Assembly (NCBI RefSeq): GCF_000496735.2
Contig: NZ_AYLO01000007.1
Location: forward strand, 1 to 60,115
Length of the DNA stretch: 60,115 bases
Direction: 5' to 3'
Origin: Methyloglobulus morosus KoM1
GTDB lineage: Bacteria > Pseudomonadota > Gammaproteobacteria > Methylococcales > Methylomonadaceae
Shown: one piece after another, positions 1-8,338 of the stretch
How the letters are laid out: every line of letters begins with the position of its first letter
Numbering within the stretch: position 1 is the stretch's first letter
Made by a program: the position numbers and the translations under genes
The notes under the pieces: generated by a model
What the model was told of the DNA's origin: nothing
The model's input: the letters and a program-made list of their open reading frames with translations, nothing else
Database searches by the model: none

Positions 1-1127
1 TCAGCAAAAAACATCTTGATCCCTGGCTCACTAGATTGCCCGCCTATAGTATCCCAACCCCATAAGTACTCATTCCCTACTCCGTCTTTTTTTCTAACGT
101 AATACTCTAATCGGTAAGGCTCTACTAATCTTCTGTACCCGCTATAAGTCATTTCAATCAAGCGTCGATTCCGTCCAGCTTCCAGGATCGCGTTCCTAAC
201 ATTTCCGGGGCAATAACTGAAATCAACTATTCTATTTGGATACCCTGATCCAATACCGCCACCCAGGTTGCGGTATTGGGATTCAGGTAAAACTAAATCA
301 AAAAGAGCATTAATGAGGGTTGTAAATTGCTCAAGAACATAGTCGAAGCTAAATACGGACGCTACTGGGACAAAAAGGTCTTTCCATGATAAATTAAAGT
401 CCCCTATTGGAACAGAGAGAAGCTCTTTCCTCGCATCGTTTGGGCGCGGCTCGAAAATCGACTTCTTGAGAAAAGTAATAATAAGTTCCTGTCTATTTAT
501 TTGTTTTTCTCTCTGAAATACAAGCGAATAGAATAGATCAAAAAGATCTCCGGCTTTTCGGCGGTGTAGCAAAGTCGTCAGTTTAGAGGCAAGAACTTCC
601 TCTGCTTTCTGACACGTGATCGTACCACGACATAACCCTGAATCTGAGTAAGGGTGGATAATTGACTGTTCTTGGGGCGGAAGATAAATTTTGTCGAATT
701 GCGTAACATCAAATTGTGTTTTGAGCGTGCAATTTTCATCGTTATAAAATCCTTTAAAGTAAATTCTTGCTTCAAGAGCTTTAACATCAGGAATTGGGAG
801 TTTTTTTTCCCTAACTGTAGCGTCCGCATCCTTGAAGGTAACACCAGTTTGCTTTTCGACAATGCGACACACTTCCCGAAGTTCAGTTTCTAGCAGTGTT
901 TGACTGAAATTGTCTACAGAGGAGAAATCTAAATCTTTTGAAAATCTTGTTTCTGAAAAATAGCATTTCCGAAGCGCGTTGCCACCCTTCAATACAAGCC
1001 GCTTTTTTAATTCAGGTCTTGAGTTAATTGCCCACAAGATCCAGCTATGAACGTAATCCTTCTCAACCTGTTGCGGCTGTAGGCAAAATTTCTCTGCGGT
1101 TGATTCGATTTCTTTACTAGATATCAC
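1..1127 (-). CDS. AbiEii-type nucleotidyltransferase with WYL-like C-terminus (partial, runs off left edge)
   Basis: Reading the minus strand from a GTG at 1127 gives 375 codons with no stop before the window edge. An in-frame TAG lies just upstream, so GTG is the natural start. Seen: VEKDYVHSWIL (residues 21-31), GGNALRKCYF (48-57), RFSKDLDF (61-68) with the paired Asp65/Asp67, then EEVLASKL and AGDLFDLFYSL (about 177-202). These match the GG...DxD and Lys/Asp motifs of the AbiEii/DUF1814 nucleotidyltransferase family, known as toxins of AbiE (type IV) toxin-antitoxin and abortive-infection systems. From about residue 311 a second segment begins (RNAILEAGRNRRLIEMTYSG, then RRLVEPYRLEYYV and YLWGWDT) that resembles a WYL ligand- or nucleic-acid-sensing domain. 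The end of that domain lies outside the window. No AbiEi-like antitoxin is seen upstream; the next gene upstream on this strand encodes a membrane protein. The family call is firm, the WYL call is moderate. Confidence 0.82.
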   Translation of the reverse strand, partial: MISSKEIESTAEKFCLQPQQVEKDYVHSWILWAINSRPELKKRLVLKGGNALRKCYFSETRFSKDLDFSSVDNFSQTLLETELREVCRIVEKQTGVTFKDADATVREKKLPIPDVKALEARIYFKGFYNDENCTLKTQFDVTQFDKIYLPPQEQSIIHPYSDSGLCRGTITCQKAEEVLASKLTTLLHRRKAGDLFDLFYSLVFQREKQINRQELIITFLKKSIFEPRPNDARKELLSVPIGDFNLSWKDLFVPVASVFSFDYVLEQFTTLINALFDLVLPESQYRNLGGGIGSGYPNRIVDFSYCPGNVRNAILEAGRNRRLIEMTYSGYRRLVEPYRLEYYVRKKDGVGNEYLWGWDTIGGQSSEPGIKMFFA

Positions 1128-1226
1128 AATTTTCTATCCGATAGACACGGTTGCTTTGTGGGAATATTTGACCTCGACATAAAAGAGCGAGTGTCATTGT
1201 TAAAATTGACAAGCATGCTAGAAAGG

Positions 1227-1631
1227 TCATCGACGCATAGATGTAGCAATGATCATCGCTCCAATAATTATGGCCGCACTAACAAGGAGAGCAGAAACTG
1301 CTGCACCCATCGCCCAAAGTGCAAGTCCGGCGACCGTTGCGAGTAGAATACCGATAAAAAGCTCACGGATGAGTCCAAGTCCAATAATTAACAAGAGTGC
1401 ACCAACAATCCAACCTACTTTCTTGTCCCATTCGAACGCAGTGAAATAGGATGCCCCGAACACTACAATGCTGGCTGGATATCGAAACCACCACGGCGCA
1501 CTATATGGAAAATCCTCGTGATTCCACCACCGAGTAGAAGTATTCTCTTTCGAGAGGACTTCATTATTAGTGTCAATTTCATTGGCTTGATTGCTGGATT
1601 GATCTTCTTGGTGAGGCATAGAATCTCGCAT
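1227..1631 (-). CDS. Small membrane protein of unknown function
   Basis: This 134-residue protein has a polar N-terminus (about 45 residues rich in Gln, Asn and Glu) followed by hydrophobic stretches: about residues 52-67, then 72-88 and a long run from about 92 to 130 that could make two more membrane segments. I recognise no family. An alternative start is the Met at residue 5 (1619); neither has a convincing ribosome site. It lies 99 bases upstream of the AbiEii-type gene on the same strand, so the two could be co-transcribed, which would make it a candidate accessory membrane partner. That link is inference from position only. Confidence 0.6.
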   Translation of the reverse strand: MRDSMPHQEDQSSNQANEIDTNNEVLSKENTSTRWWNHEDFPYSAPWWFRYPASIVVFGASYFTAFEWDKKVGWIVGALLLIIGLGLIRELFIGILLATVAGLALWAMGAAVSALLVSAAIIIGAMIIATSMRR

Positions 1632-1796
1632 ATTTCGATACTGGGTTTAGTGCATAGATGTGCCGAGGAACGAGGCACATCGTTCGCGACAGATGCGCCT
1701 CACTTTGTTCAGCACATTATCCTACATTAAATAATCCCCCAACTCCCGTATGCCGCGCCGAGCATCGGAGCATTTATCGGAGATAGCCCATTAGGG

Positions 1797-2037
1797 GTGC
1801 GGCAGGGATGCCGCACGTTGCCGGAGGGACAGGGAAGTCCCTTCCGGCAACCCCCGGTAAATGCGAGAAGCGCAGGAGAGAAGCGGTATCGGGCGGATTT
1901 CTTTTGGATACTTTTCTTTGTCCGCGCAAAGAAAAGTATCTCGTCCGTGGGTACGAGAACCCACATTCAGATAACCGTCGCGATAGCGACACCTTAATAT
2001 ACCCCTCACCCTAACCCTCTCCCACAAGGGGAGAGGG
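1797..2037. repeat. Cluster of four inverted repeats (REP/MITE-like intergenic element)
   Basis: The 1632-2178 gap holds no credible gene but four strong palindromes: GTGCGGCA/TGCCGCAC (1797-1816); a 14-15 base near-perfect stem opening with GTTGCCGG (1817-1851); GATACTTTTCTTT/AAAGAAAAGTATC, 13 bases perfect (1907-1940); and CCCTCTCCC/GGGAGAGGG (2015-2037). Such composites are typical of dispersed intergenic repeats. Small open frames here only read through the palindromes. Confidence 0.75.
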
Positions 2038-2178
2038 GACAAAACGGGGATTCCGACAAGCAGTGCAAGTTCCCGCCATCCATAATGGTCGTCCCTGCCG
2101 GAATGAGGGCTTATTTTAGCAATATTGCTTCCTGAAAAGCGGTTTTTATTGTTTAGCGATTTCCTGTGCAGATGACCG

Positions 2179-4488
2179 TTAATTCCTAAGCGGTTTCCCC
2201 GTTTTCAACATGTGATCCAACCTATCCAACGTCCCTTTCTGCTTGACCAGCGCAACAAAGGCTTCTAGTTCCAACGCCAATAGGTCATCTTCCGTTATCG
2301 GCGCAGTGAAATCGCAAGCGCCGCCGCTCAAGACATGCGCCAATTGCCCGGATACGACGACATCATATTCTGTCGCCTTGCCCAGCAAACGGAACGCTTT
2401 GATGCCCATGTCCATCAAGACCTTGGCGGTAAAGCCCGGCAAGTGGTAGGTAAACGGTAAGGGCGGCGAGTAATCCTTGGCTAGAGCTAGGGCTTTGGCA
2501 TCGGCCAAAAGCCGATTTTTGTTCATGGTGATGCCGTCGTGGGTGTTGAGGTACAACAGTTCCCGTGCATCAAAAGCCGATTTGGATACACTGGCCAAGC
2601 CGATGGTTTGGAAGGCTTTGATAACGGGCGGTATGGGGCCGCCGGGGCGTTTGGGTTGGCTTAGGCAACGGCGCAGGTATTCTTTGCAGCCGCCCCAGCC
2701 GGGTATCAAGCCGACACCGACTTCGACCAAGCCCATGTAAAGCTCGGCATGGGCTTGCACGGCATCGCAATGGAGCAGGATTTCGCAGCCGCCGCCCAGG
2801 GCAAGGCCGGAAGGTGCGGCAACGACAGGGAAGGGCGCGTATTTCAGGCGTTGGTAGGTCTGTTGGCCTTGTTTGATAAGCTGTTCCACCGCAGGCCAAT
2901 CGTTGTCATGGATAGCTTTCATTAATAGGCCTAGGTTTGCGCCAGCGGAGAAATTTTCGGCATCGTTATGGATCACCAACGCTTTGAATTCTTTGTTAAC
3001 TTTGTCGATACTCTGGTTAATCAATGCCATCGAATCCATATCCAGCGTATTCATTTTGCTGTGGAATTCCAGGCAGGCCACACCGTCGCCGATGTCCCAA
3101 AGCGAAGCCGAGTTGTTTTCCAGGACTGGCTTGCTTTGCTGCTTGATGTCGGATAGCAGCAAAACGCCTTCGGCTCGCCTGACGGGATGGTAATGACCTG
3201 ACAGGTCGGCGAATTCCAACCTTCCTGAGCTGGTCGAATACATCTGGGCGTTTTTGGCTAACAGTGGCGGAACAGGTCGGCTTTCGGATTTCAGCTTATC
3301 GACAAACCAAGGAACGCCGATTTGGTCGAGCAACTCGAACGGGCTGAATTTCCAGTTATAGCCATCACGTAAGGCGGCATCAATTCCAGTGATGTCGTCG
3401 GAAATTTCCGGGATCAGGTTGGCGGCATAGCATAAGGTATGGGAAAGCACGCGCCAAGCATATTGGGCAACCGGATCAGGGTGCGACAATAAGGCTTGCA
3501 GCCCCGCTTTTTGGGCATCCTTGAGTGGGGACAAATCCGCCCGGTCACTGCGGGCATAGTCTCCCGTCGCAAGGCTGATGGATTCCTTAACCTTTTTGCC
3601 TTCGGTTTTATTCAAGCGGTAAAACCCGCCTTTGCCTTTTCTGCCCGTGTAACCTTCGCTAATCATTTTTTGCACGATGTCAGGCAAGTGATTGACTTCG
3701 TGAAAGGCGTCCTGCTGCGGCAAGGCCATTTTCATGCCTTTTAGGATAGGCGGGATCAAGTCCAGGCCGACCAAGTCCAGCAGGCCGAAGATGCCGGTTT
3801 TGGGGATGCCGAAGCTGGGCATGATGCCGTCGGCTTGTTCTACCGATATGCCATGTTCGATGGCATCCAATAAGCCATACAGCAACCAGTAAATGCCGAT
3901 GCGGTTGCCGATAAAACCGGGCGTGTCTTTGCAAGTCACGCAGTTTTTGCCCAGTTTGATGTCGGCAAATTGGTTGATGGAATCAACAAAGGATGGTTCG
4001 GTTGCGGGGCTGCTGACCAGTTCCAACAAACGCATATAGCGGGGTGGGTTGAAGAAATGGGTAATCATAAACCGCCGCGTGAAGCTGTCGTCCAGGTTCT
4101 TTTTTAACAGCGCTAAGGGCAGGGTGGAGGTGTTTGACGAAATCAGGCATTCCGCTTTGCATATCGTGTTCAGTTTTTGGTACAGCGATTGTTTGACTTG
4201 AAGGTTTTCAATAACGGCCTCAATCACCCAATCGGCATCGGCCAGTTTGGGCAAGTCGTCCTCGATATTGCCCGTACTGATTAACTTGGCATTGGCCTTA
4301 TCCATAAACGCGGCGGGTTCGGCTTCCAGTAATTTCTTTACAGCATTTTCCGCAATGCCGTTTCGGTTGCTTGCGCCTTCCGGGACGATGTCGAGCAAGT
4401 AGACGGGAATCCCTGCATTCGCGACATGCGCGGCAATGCTGGCGCCCATGACGCCCGCGCCGATGACTGCCACTTTTTGGATGTTCAT
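2179..4488 (-). CDS. 3-hydroxyacyl-CoA dehydrogenase / enoyl-CoA hydratase, FadN-type
   Basis: Bifunctional beta-oxidation enzyme: hydration of enoyl-CoA and NAD-dependent oxidation of 3-hydroxyacyl-CoA, in the cytoplasm. The N-terminus is a Rossmann fold (VAVIGAGVMGAS, residues 6-17) of 3HCDH_N. The dehydrogenase C-terminal domain follows, with DTPGFIGNRI near residue 190. The crotonase domain is at the C-terminus, with FSAGANL (about 515), ALGGGCE (about 562) and the VEVGVGLIPGWGG segment (about 590) that carries the catalytic Glu. This dehydrogenase-first order is that of Bacillus FadN rather than E. coli FadB/FadJ. The start was set at 4488 because ATG overlaps the thiolase stop as ATGA and a GGAGG ribosome site lies just before it; an upstream in-frame extension is shadow. 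Length is 769 aa. It forms an operon with the thiolase. Confidence 0.93.
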   Translation of the reverse strand: MNIQKVAVIGAGVMGASIAAHVANAGIPVYLLDIVPEGASNRNGIAENAVKKLLEAEPAAFMDKANAKLISTGNIEDDLPKLADADWVIEAVIENLQVKQSLYQKLNTICKAECLISSNTSTLPLALLKKNLDDSFTRRFMITHFFNPPRYMRLLELVSSPATEPSFVDSINQFADIKLGKNCVTCKDTPGFIGNRIGIYWLLYGLLDAIEHGISVEQADGIMPSFGIPKTGIFGLLDLVGLDLIPPILKGMKMALPQQDAFHEVNHLPDIVQKMISEGYTGRKGKGGFYRLNKTEGKKVKESISLATGDYARSDRADLSPLKDAQKAGLQALLSHPDPVAQYAWRVLSHTLCYAANLIPEISDDITGIDAALRDGYNWKFSPFELLDQIGVPWFVDKLKSESRPVPPLLAKNAQMYSTSSGRLEFADLSGHYHPVRRAEGVLLLSDIKQQSKPVLENNSASLWDIGDGVACLEFHSKMNTLDMDSMALINQSIDKVNKEFKALVIHNDAENFSAGANLGLLMKAIHDNDWPAVEQLIKQGQQTYQRLKYAPFPVVAAPSGLALGGGCEILLHCDAVQAHAELYMGLVEVGVGLIPGWGGCKEYLRRCLSQPKRPGGPIPPVIKAFQTIGLASVSKSAFDARELLYLNTHDGITMNKNRLLADAKALALAKDYSPPLPFTYHLPGFTAKVLMDMGIKAFRLLGKATEYDVVVSGQLAHVLSGGACDFTAPITEDDLLALELEAFVALVKQKGTLDRLDHMLKTGKPLRN

Positions 4489-5621
4489 AGCGCCTCCAGG
4501 ATGGTGGCTATGCCCTGGCCTCCGCCGATACATTGTGTCGCTAGCGCATAGCGCTTGTGTTCCCGCTGCAAAAGGCTGGCGGCTTTACCGGTGATGCGTG
4601 CGCCGGTTGCGCCTAGTGGATGCCCCAGGGCAATCGCACCCCCATCCAGGTTGAGCTTATCGGCAGGAATCGGCAATTCTTTCAAGACGGCCAGGGATTG
4701 TGCCGCAAAAGCTTCGTTCAATTCGACAATATCGATGTCAGCCAAAGACAAGCCTGCCCTTTGCAAAGCTTTTCGTGTCGCAACAACGGGGCCTATGCCC
4801 ATGATTTCGGGCGCACAACCGGATACTGCACATGACTTGATACGCGCCAGTTTGGGCAAGTTATGGGCATCGGCATAATTCTCGCTGCATATCAGGACTG
4901 CGGCTGCGCCGTCCGTTAAGGGCGAAGATGTACCTGCGGTGACCGTGCCGGTGGCTTGGAAAGCGGGATTGAGTCCAGCCAAGCCTTCGGCAGTGGACTC
5001 AGGCCGCAGGCAACCGTCCTTATCCACCGTGCCGTACTTGCCGGTAATTGGGATGATTTCATCAGCAAAAAGCCCTTGCTGCTGGGCGGTATAAGCCTTT
5101 TTTTGGCTTTCCAGCGCAAAGGCTTCCTGTTCTTTACGGCCAATGGCATATTTAAGCGCGAGATTTTCCGCCGTATCACCCATGCCGATATAAGCCTGGG
5201 GAAAGGTTTTGTACAGGGCAGGGTTGGGCATATTGTTGTAGCCGCCCATCGGAATCCGGCTCATGGATTCCAGGCCGGCACAAATAAACACCTCGCCTGC
5301 ATCCATCTGGATTGCACCTGCCGCAATGTGGATGGCTTGCATGGACGAGCCGCAGAAGCGGTTTAGTGTCATCCCGGCGATGGAATTGGGCAAGCCTGCC
5401 AGAAATACAATAAGCCGCGCTACATTTAAGCCCTGCTCGCCTTCGGGAAACGCGCAGCCCAGGATCAAGTCTTCGATGTCGTCAGGATTGATACTTGATT
5501 TACTGACCAAGCCCTTAACGACTTGGGCGGCGAGGTCATCTGGTCTTACTCTTGCCAATGCGCCTTTCAGGGCTGGAGTAAATGGTGAACGGCAATATCC
5601 GGCAATAACAACATTTTTCAT
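4485..5621 (-). CDS. Acetyl-CoA acyltransferase (thiolase), FadA-like
   Basis: Catalyses thiolytic cleavage of 3-ketoacyl-CoA, the last beta-oxidation step. The 378-aa protein has the standard thiolase landmarks: nucleophilic Cys in NRFCGSSMQA (near residue 88), the GGAIALGHPLGATGAR segment with the active-site His, and the second Cys in CIGGGQG near the C-terminus. It starts MKNVVIAGYCRSPF, and its length is close to the family's 380-390. It is first in a two-gene operon; its TGA overlaps the ATG of the FadN-type gene, so the two subunits of this beta-oxidation module are probably made in a fixed ratio. Confidence 0.94.
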   Translation of the reverse strand: MKNVVIAGYCRSPFTPALKGALARVRPDDLAAQVVKGLVSKSSINPDDIEDLILGCAFPEGEQGLNVARLIVFLAGLPNSIAGMTLNRFCGSSMQAIHIAAGAIQMDAGEVFICAGLESMSRIPMGGYNNMPNPALYKTFPQAYIGMGDTAENLALKYAIGRKEQEAFALESQKKAYTAQQQGLFADEIIPITGKYGTVDKDGCLRPESTAEGLAGLNPAFQATGTVTAGTSSPLTDGAAAVLICSENYADAHNLPKLARIKSCAVSGCAPEIMGIGPVVATRKALQRAGLSLADIDIVELNEAFAAQSLAVLKELPIPADKLNLDGGAIALGHPLGATGARITGKAASLLQREHKRYALATQCIGGGQGIATILEAL

Positions 5622-6030
5622 CTTATTCTCCTGTTATACCTGCACCTCTTGGCCCAATGGGAACGCATATTGGGTAGATAAATATCTTGGTTTTAAGGCA
5701 GCCCCTTGTTATCCCATTCATGGTTTGGTCGTTCGACAAGCCCACGATTCACCGAGGACAGGGTCAGCTTGTGTAAAGACTTCATCAGGAAAGCTCTTAA
5801 AATTAAAAATCTCCTCGTTTACTTCGGAGTATAAACCTAGGTTTGTGTTCCGGCATTCGCTGTTCATTAGGGGATCGAAAAATATTTTTTTGATCCCCAA
5901 TTTCTTAACTGTGGGCAAGGAAGGAAAAGGGTAAGCAAAAAGCCCTTGATTTTATTCTCCTCCCCCCGGCTTTCTCCAACAAGAGGATGCCTTTATCCTC
6001 CTTGGCTTAACAGATGCTCTTAAGACCAGA
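5622..6030. other. Intergenic region without a gene
   Basis: About 400 bases upstream of the thiolase gene. No credible coding frame was found. It contains GTTCGACAAGC near 5731-5741 and a partner GCTTGT near 5768, similar to the short palindromic repeat core seen at 20324-20345. The thiolase promoter should lie in its right... that is, leftward-reading, part close to 5622, but no clear box could be assigned. Confidence 0.4.
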
Positions 6031-8328
6031 TTACTTTGCATTCGTTTCACTCACGCATTGTGCCATAAACGCATCAATACTTTCCCAGGTGCCGCCGATG
6101 TTTTCCATCAAAATGCCATGACGGTTTGAGTTGATGATTTTTAGCTGTTTGTTAGGACAGCGTAGCTTGTTCATGATTTCATCGGCGCTTTTGGGAGCGA
6201 CGACAGGGTCATTGTCGCCTTGCAAAACCAGTACTGGTGCAGCACATAGCGGCACAAAATTATCCATTTCAGCAATCAGTTGCCTTAGCTCATATAGGCT
6301 TTTGACAGGCACGTTCCGGTAGTTGACTGTTGGATGCTCGGTAGGGTTCTCAATAAAGGACTTTACGCCTTCGAAGGATGACAGCCAATCTACCAGTTTG
6401 TTGGTGCCGTGCAGTAAAGGCACAAGCATAAAGGCTGGGTTGATGAATTTAATCGGCAATGCGACGACACTCACGCCAATGATTTCAGGGAAATGTTCGG
6501 CAGCCAACTTGAGGGCCAAGCCGCCGCCCGTGGAAAATCCGGTAATAAATATCCGATTGCAATGGGCTTTAAGAATCCTATAACCCCGAAGAGCGGACTG
6601 ATACCAATCTTCCCAGGTTTGGTTTTGCAGGGCATAAGGTGACGAGCCGTGGCCTTTCAGGCGCACCCCCATCACAGTGTAACCTTGTTTAGCCAGGTAG
6701 TCTCCGTAATCCCTGAGTTCGGCAGGGCTGGCGAGCAGGCCGTGGACTAGCAGAATGCCGATGCCATTGTCGTCATGCGGATCGAGAAAAAAGGGGTTCG
6801 CATCCGCAGTCGCGGTTTCTTGCTCATTGATGTCGTCATAAGCGGGTTTGTTGTAGGCGTGATGCTCCCAGCTTAGGTCGCGGCATTCATCCTCAAAGTG
6901 CCAGGCCGCAAGTTCCTGTTGGTCGATATCATCGCATTCTACCAATGCCTTGATGAGAGTGTCCCTAACCAGCGAAATTGGCTTGGCTTCGTTATCATAG
7001 ACCGCGATCATATTTTCCAGGCGGATGCTGTCAAAATCATGGTCTTCCAGCAGTTTCGGCAATAAATGGTATTGGCTGTCGTCCTCACTGATAAGGTCGG
7101 TGTTTTTTGCCTCATCGATAAAATGCTCAAACCGCGTCCCCGAACCGCTAATCAGTTCACTGTAATCAATGGGGTTGAGCAAGCTCCGGTGCAGGTTGAT
7201 ATTGCCGTTGTTTTGTAGGAGTTTCACGGCAATATAGAGGGTAGTTAAAAAGCGTTGCCGTTCTATCTGCACCTCTCTGTGTTTGATGAGGTGCATAATC
7301 AAGGTGGAGGCAAGGTGGCTTAAGTTAATGGTGACATTAAGGTAAATTTCCTCCATGTATTGGTCACGGGTCGCATTGGCGGCTTTTTTGAAATAATCGC
7401 CCAAGCGTTTTTGTTGCGGGTCTTTGGGATGGGCTTGGAAGGTAAATATCTCGTCCAGTGATTGGGCATTGGCCATGGCTTCTTCCAATAAGCTGTGATT
7501 TGCCAAGAACTTACGGTCAAAAGGCTCTAGCGGTTTGCCCATGCGTATGTCCATATCGGTATTCTTGAGCATAATATTGCCTTCGATCAACAGTTCTTCG
7601 GTTTGACGCAGGCTTAAGCTGTCGGTAAAAAAATCGACGGCTTTTACCATCAGGTTTTCCGATGTCCGTATGGGGTAAAACGTGATATTGGCCGGGATAA
7701 TCGACGTGTTTTTGAGTGCGGAAGCCAGCAACTGGTCTAAGCTATCGAGCTGGAGTTGCTCTTTCCACCAAACCAGTCGGGCATGGTCTTTTTGATGGTA
7801 AGCCCGCCGGATGATAATTTTTATGGCTTCAACACCCTGTGCCAGTACTGCCGCACCCGTATGCGGTTTACGCCTTTGCCCAGTCGTGCGTGAATAGATG
7901 TTGTAATTGCCTTTCTCGTCCATGACCCGGTGGTCTTTAATCATGCTGCCTTCGGGAAAAATGATGATCTTGCGACCACGCAAAATTTGGGCGGTCAGCA
8001 GGGAGAACAAGCGGTCGTGGTCATGTGGAAAAACACCGACATGTTTTAAGTAACGGGCCAGTACCGAGTCTTGTTCAAAAAATTCACCCGAAGCAATAGC
8101 ACAGCCATAAGCCCCAGTTTGTTCGTAAATTAGAAATTGCGGGATGAAAGTTTCAAACCGGGAGAAATGGTTGAACAGGAAGATGTCGCCCTGCTGTAAC
8201 TGTGTTTCGGCATGGAGCTTCATTTTGACGCTCAGTACTTTTTTGACGGTGTTAAATACCCGTACAGAACGGTTATAGAGTGCTTTTTCTATGTCGTACC
8301 AGTTATCAGGGTAGGCTTCTGTTGGCAT
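6031..8328 (-). CDS. Acyltransferase (PlsC-like) fused to an alpha/beta hydrolase
   Basis: The 765-aa protein joins two lipid enzymes. The N-terminal half resembles glycerolipid acyltransferases: NHFSRFE (an HX4D-type motif with Glu in place of Asp) and FPEGS, the acyl-acceptor binding motif. A helical middle of about 200 residues follows. The C-terminal third is an alpha/beta hydrolase: GILLVHGLLASP (oxyanion region), GFSTGGG with the nucleophile Ser, GDNDPVV with the acid Asp, and NRHGI with the His. No signal peptide is seen from the chosen start (MPTEAYPDNWYD), so a cytoplasmic or inner-face location is inferred. The start at 8328 lies 10 bases after the mlaA stop; a longer frame to 8556 would overlap mlaA deeply and looks like shadow. 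The context suggests phospholipid remodelling linked to outer-membrane lipid retrieval. Substrates are unknown. Confidence 0.85.
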   Translation of the reverse strand: MPTEAYPDNWYDIEKALYNRSVRVFNTVKKVLSVKMKLHAETQLQQGDIFLFNHFSRFETFIPQFLIYEQTGAYGCAIASGEFFEQDSVLARYLKHVGVFPHDHDRLFSLLTAQILRGRKIIIFPEGSMIKDHRVMDEKGNYNIYSRTTGQRRKPHTGAAVLAQGVEAIKIIIRRAYHQKDHARLVWWKEQLQLDSLDQLLASALKNTSIIPANITFYPIRTSENLMVKAVDFFTDSLSLRQTEELLIEGNIMLKNTDMDIRMGKPLEPFDRKFLANHSLLEEAMANAQSLDEIFTFQAHPKDPQQKRLGDYFKKAANATRDQYMEEIYLNVTINLSHLASTLIMHLIKHREVQIERQRFLTTLYIAVKLLQNNGNINLHRSLLNPIDYSELISGSGTRFEHFIDEAKNTDLISEDDSQYHLLPKLLEDHDFDSIRLENMIAVYDNEAKPISLVRDTLIKALVECDDIDQQELAAWHFEDECRDLSWEHHAYNKPAYDDINEQETATADANPFFLDPHDDNGIGILLVHGLLASPAELRDYGDYLAKQGYTVMGVRLKGHGSSPYALQNQTWEDWYQSALRGYRILKAHCNRIFITGFSTGGGLALKLAAEHFPEIIGVSVVALPIKFINPAFMLVPLLHGTNKLVDWLSSFEGVKSFIENPTEHPTVNYRNVPVKSLYELRQLIAEMDNFVPLCAAPVLVLQGDNDPVVAPKSADEIMNKLRCPNKQLKIINSNRHGILMENIGGTWESIDAFMAQCVSETNAK

Positions 8329-8338
8329 GGCGGTATAG

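Noticed and set aside
1727-2042. Several short open frames over the palindrome cluster
   Set aside because: They read through hairpin repeats on both strands and share no protein-like features.
2570-2899. An open frame rich in Arg, Pro and Cys inside the FadN-type gene
   Set aside because: Same strand, other frame of a clear gene; composition is typical of a GC-skewed shadow frame.
5263-5934. A 223-codon rightward open frame
   Set aside because: It lies mostly antisense to the well-supported thiolase, has no family-like sequence and no ribosome site.
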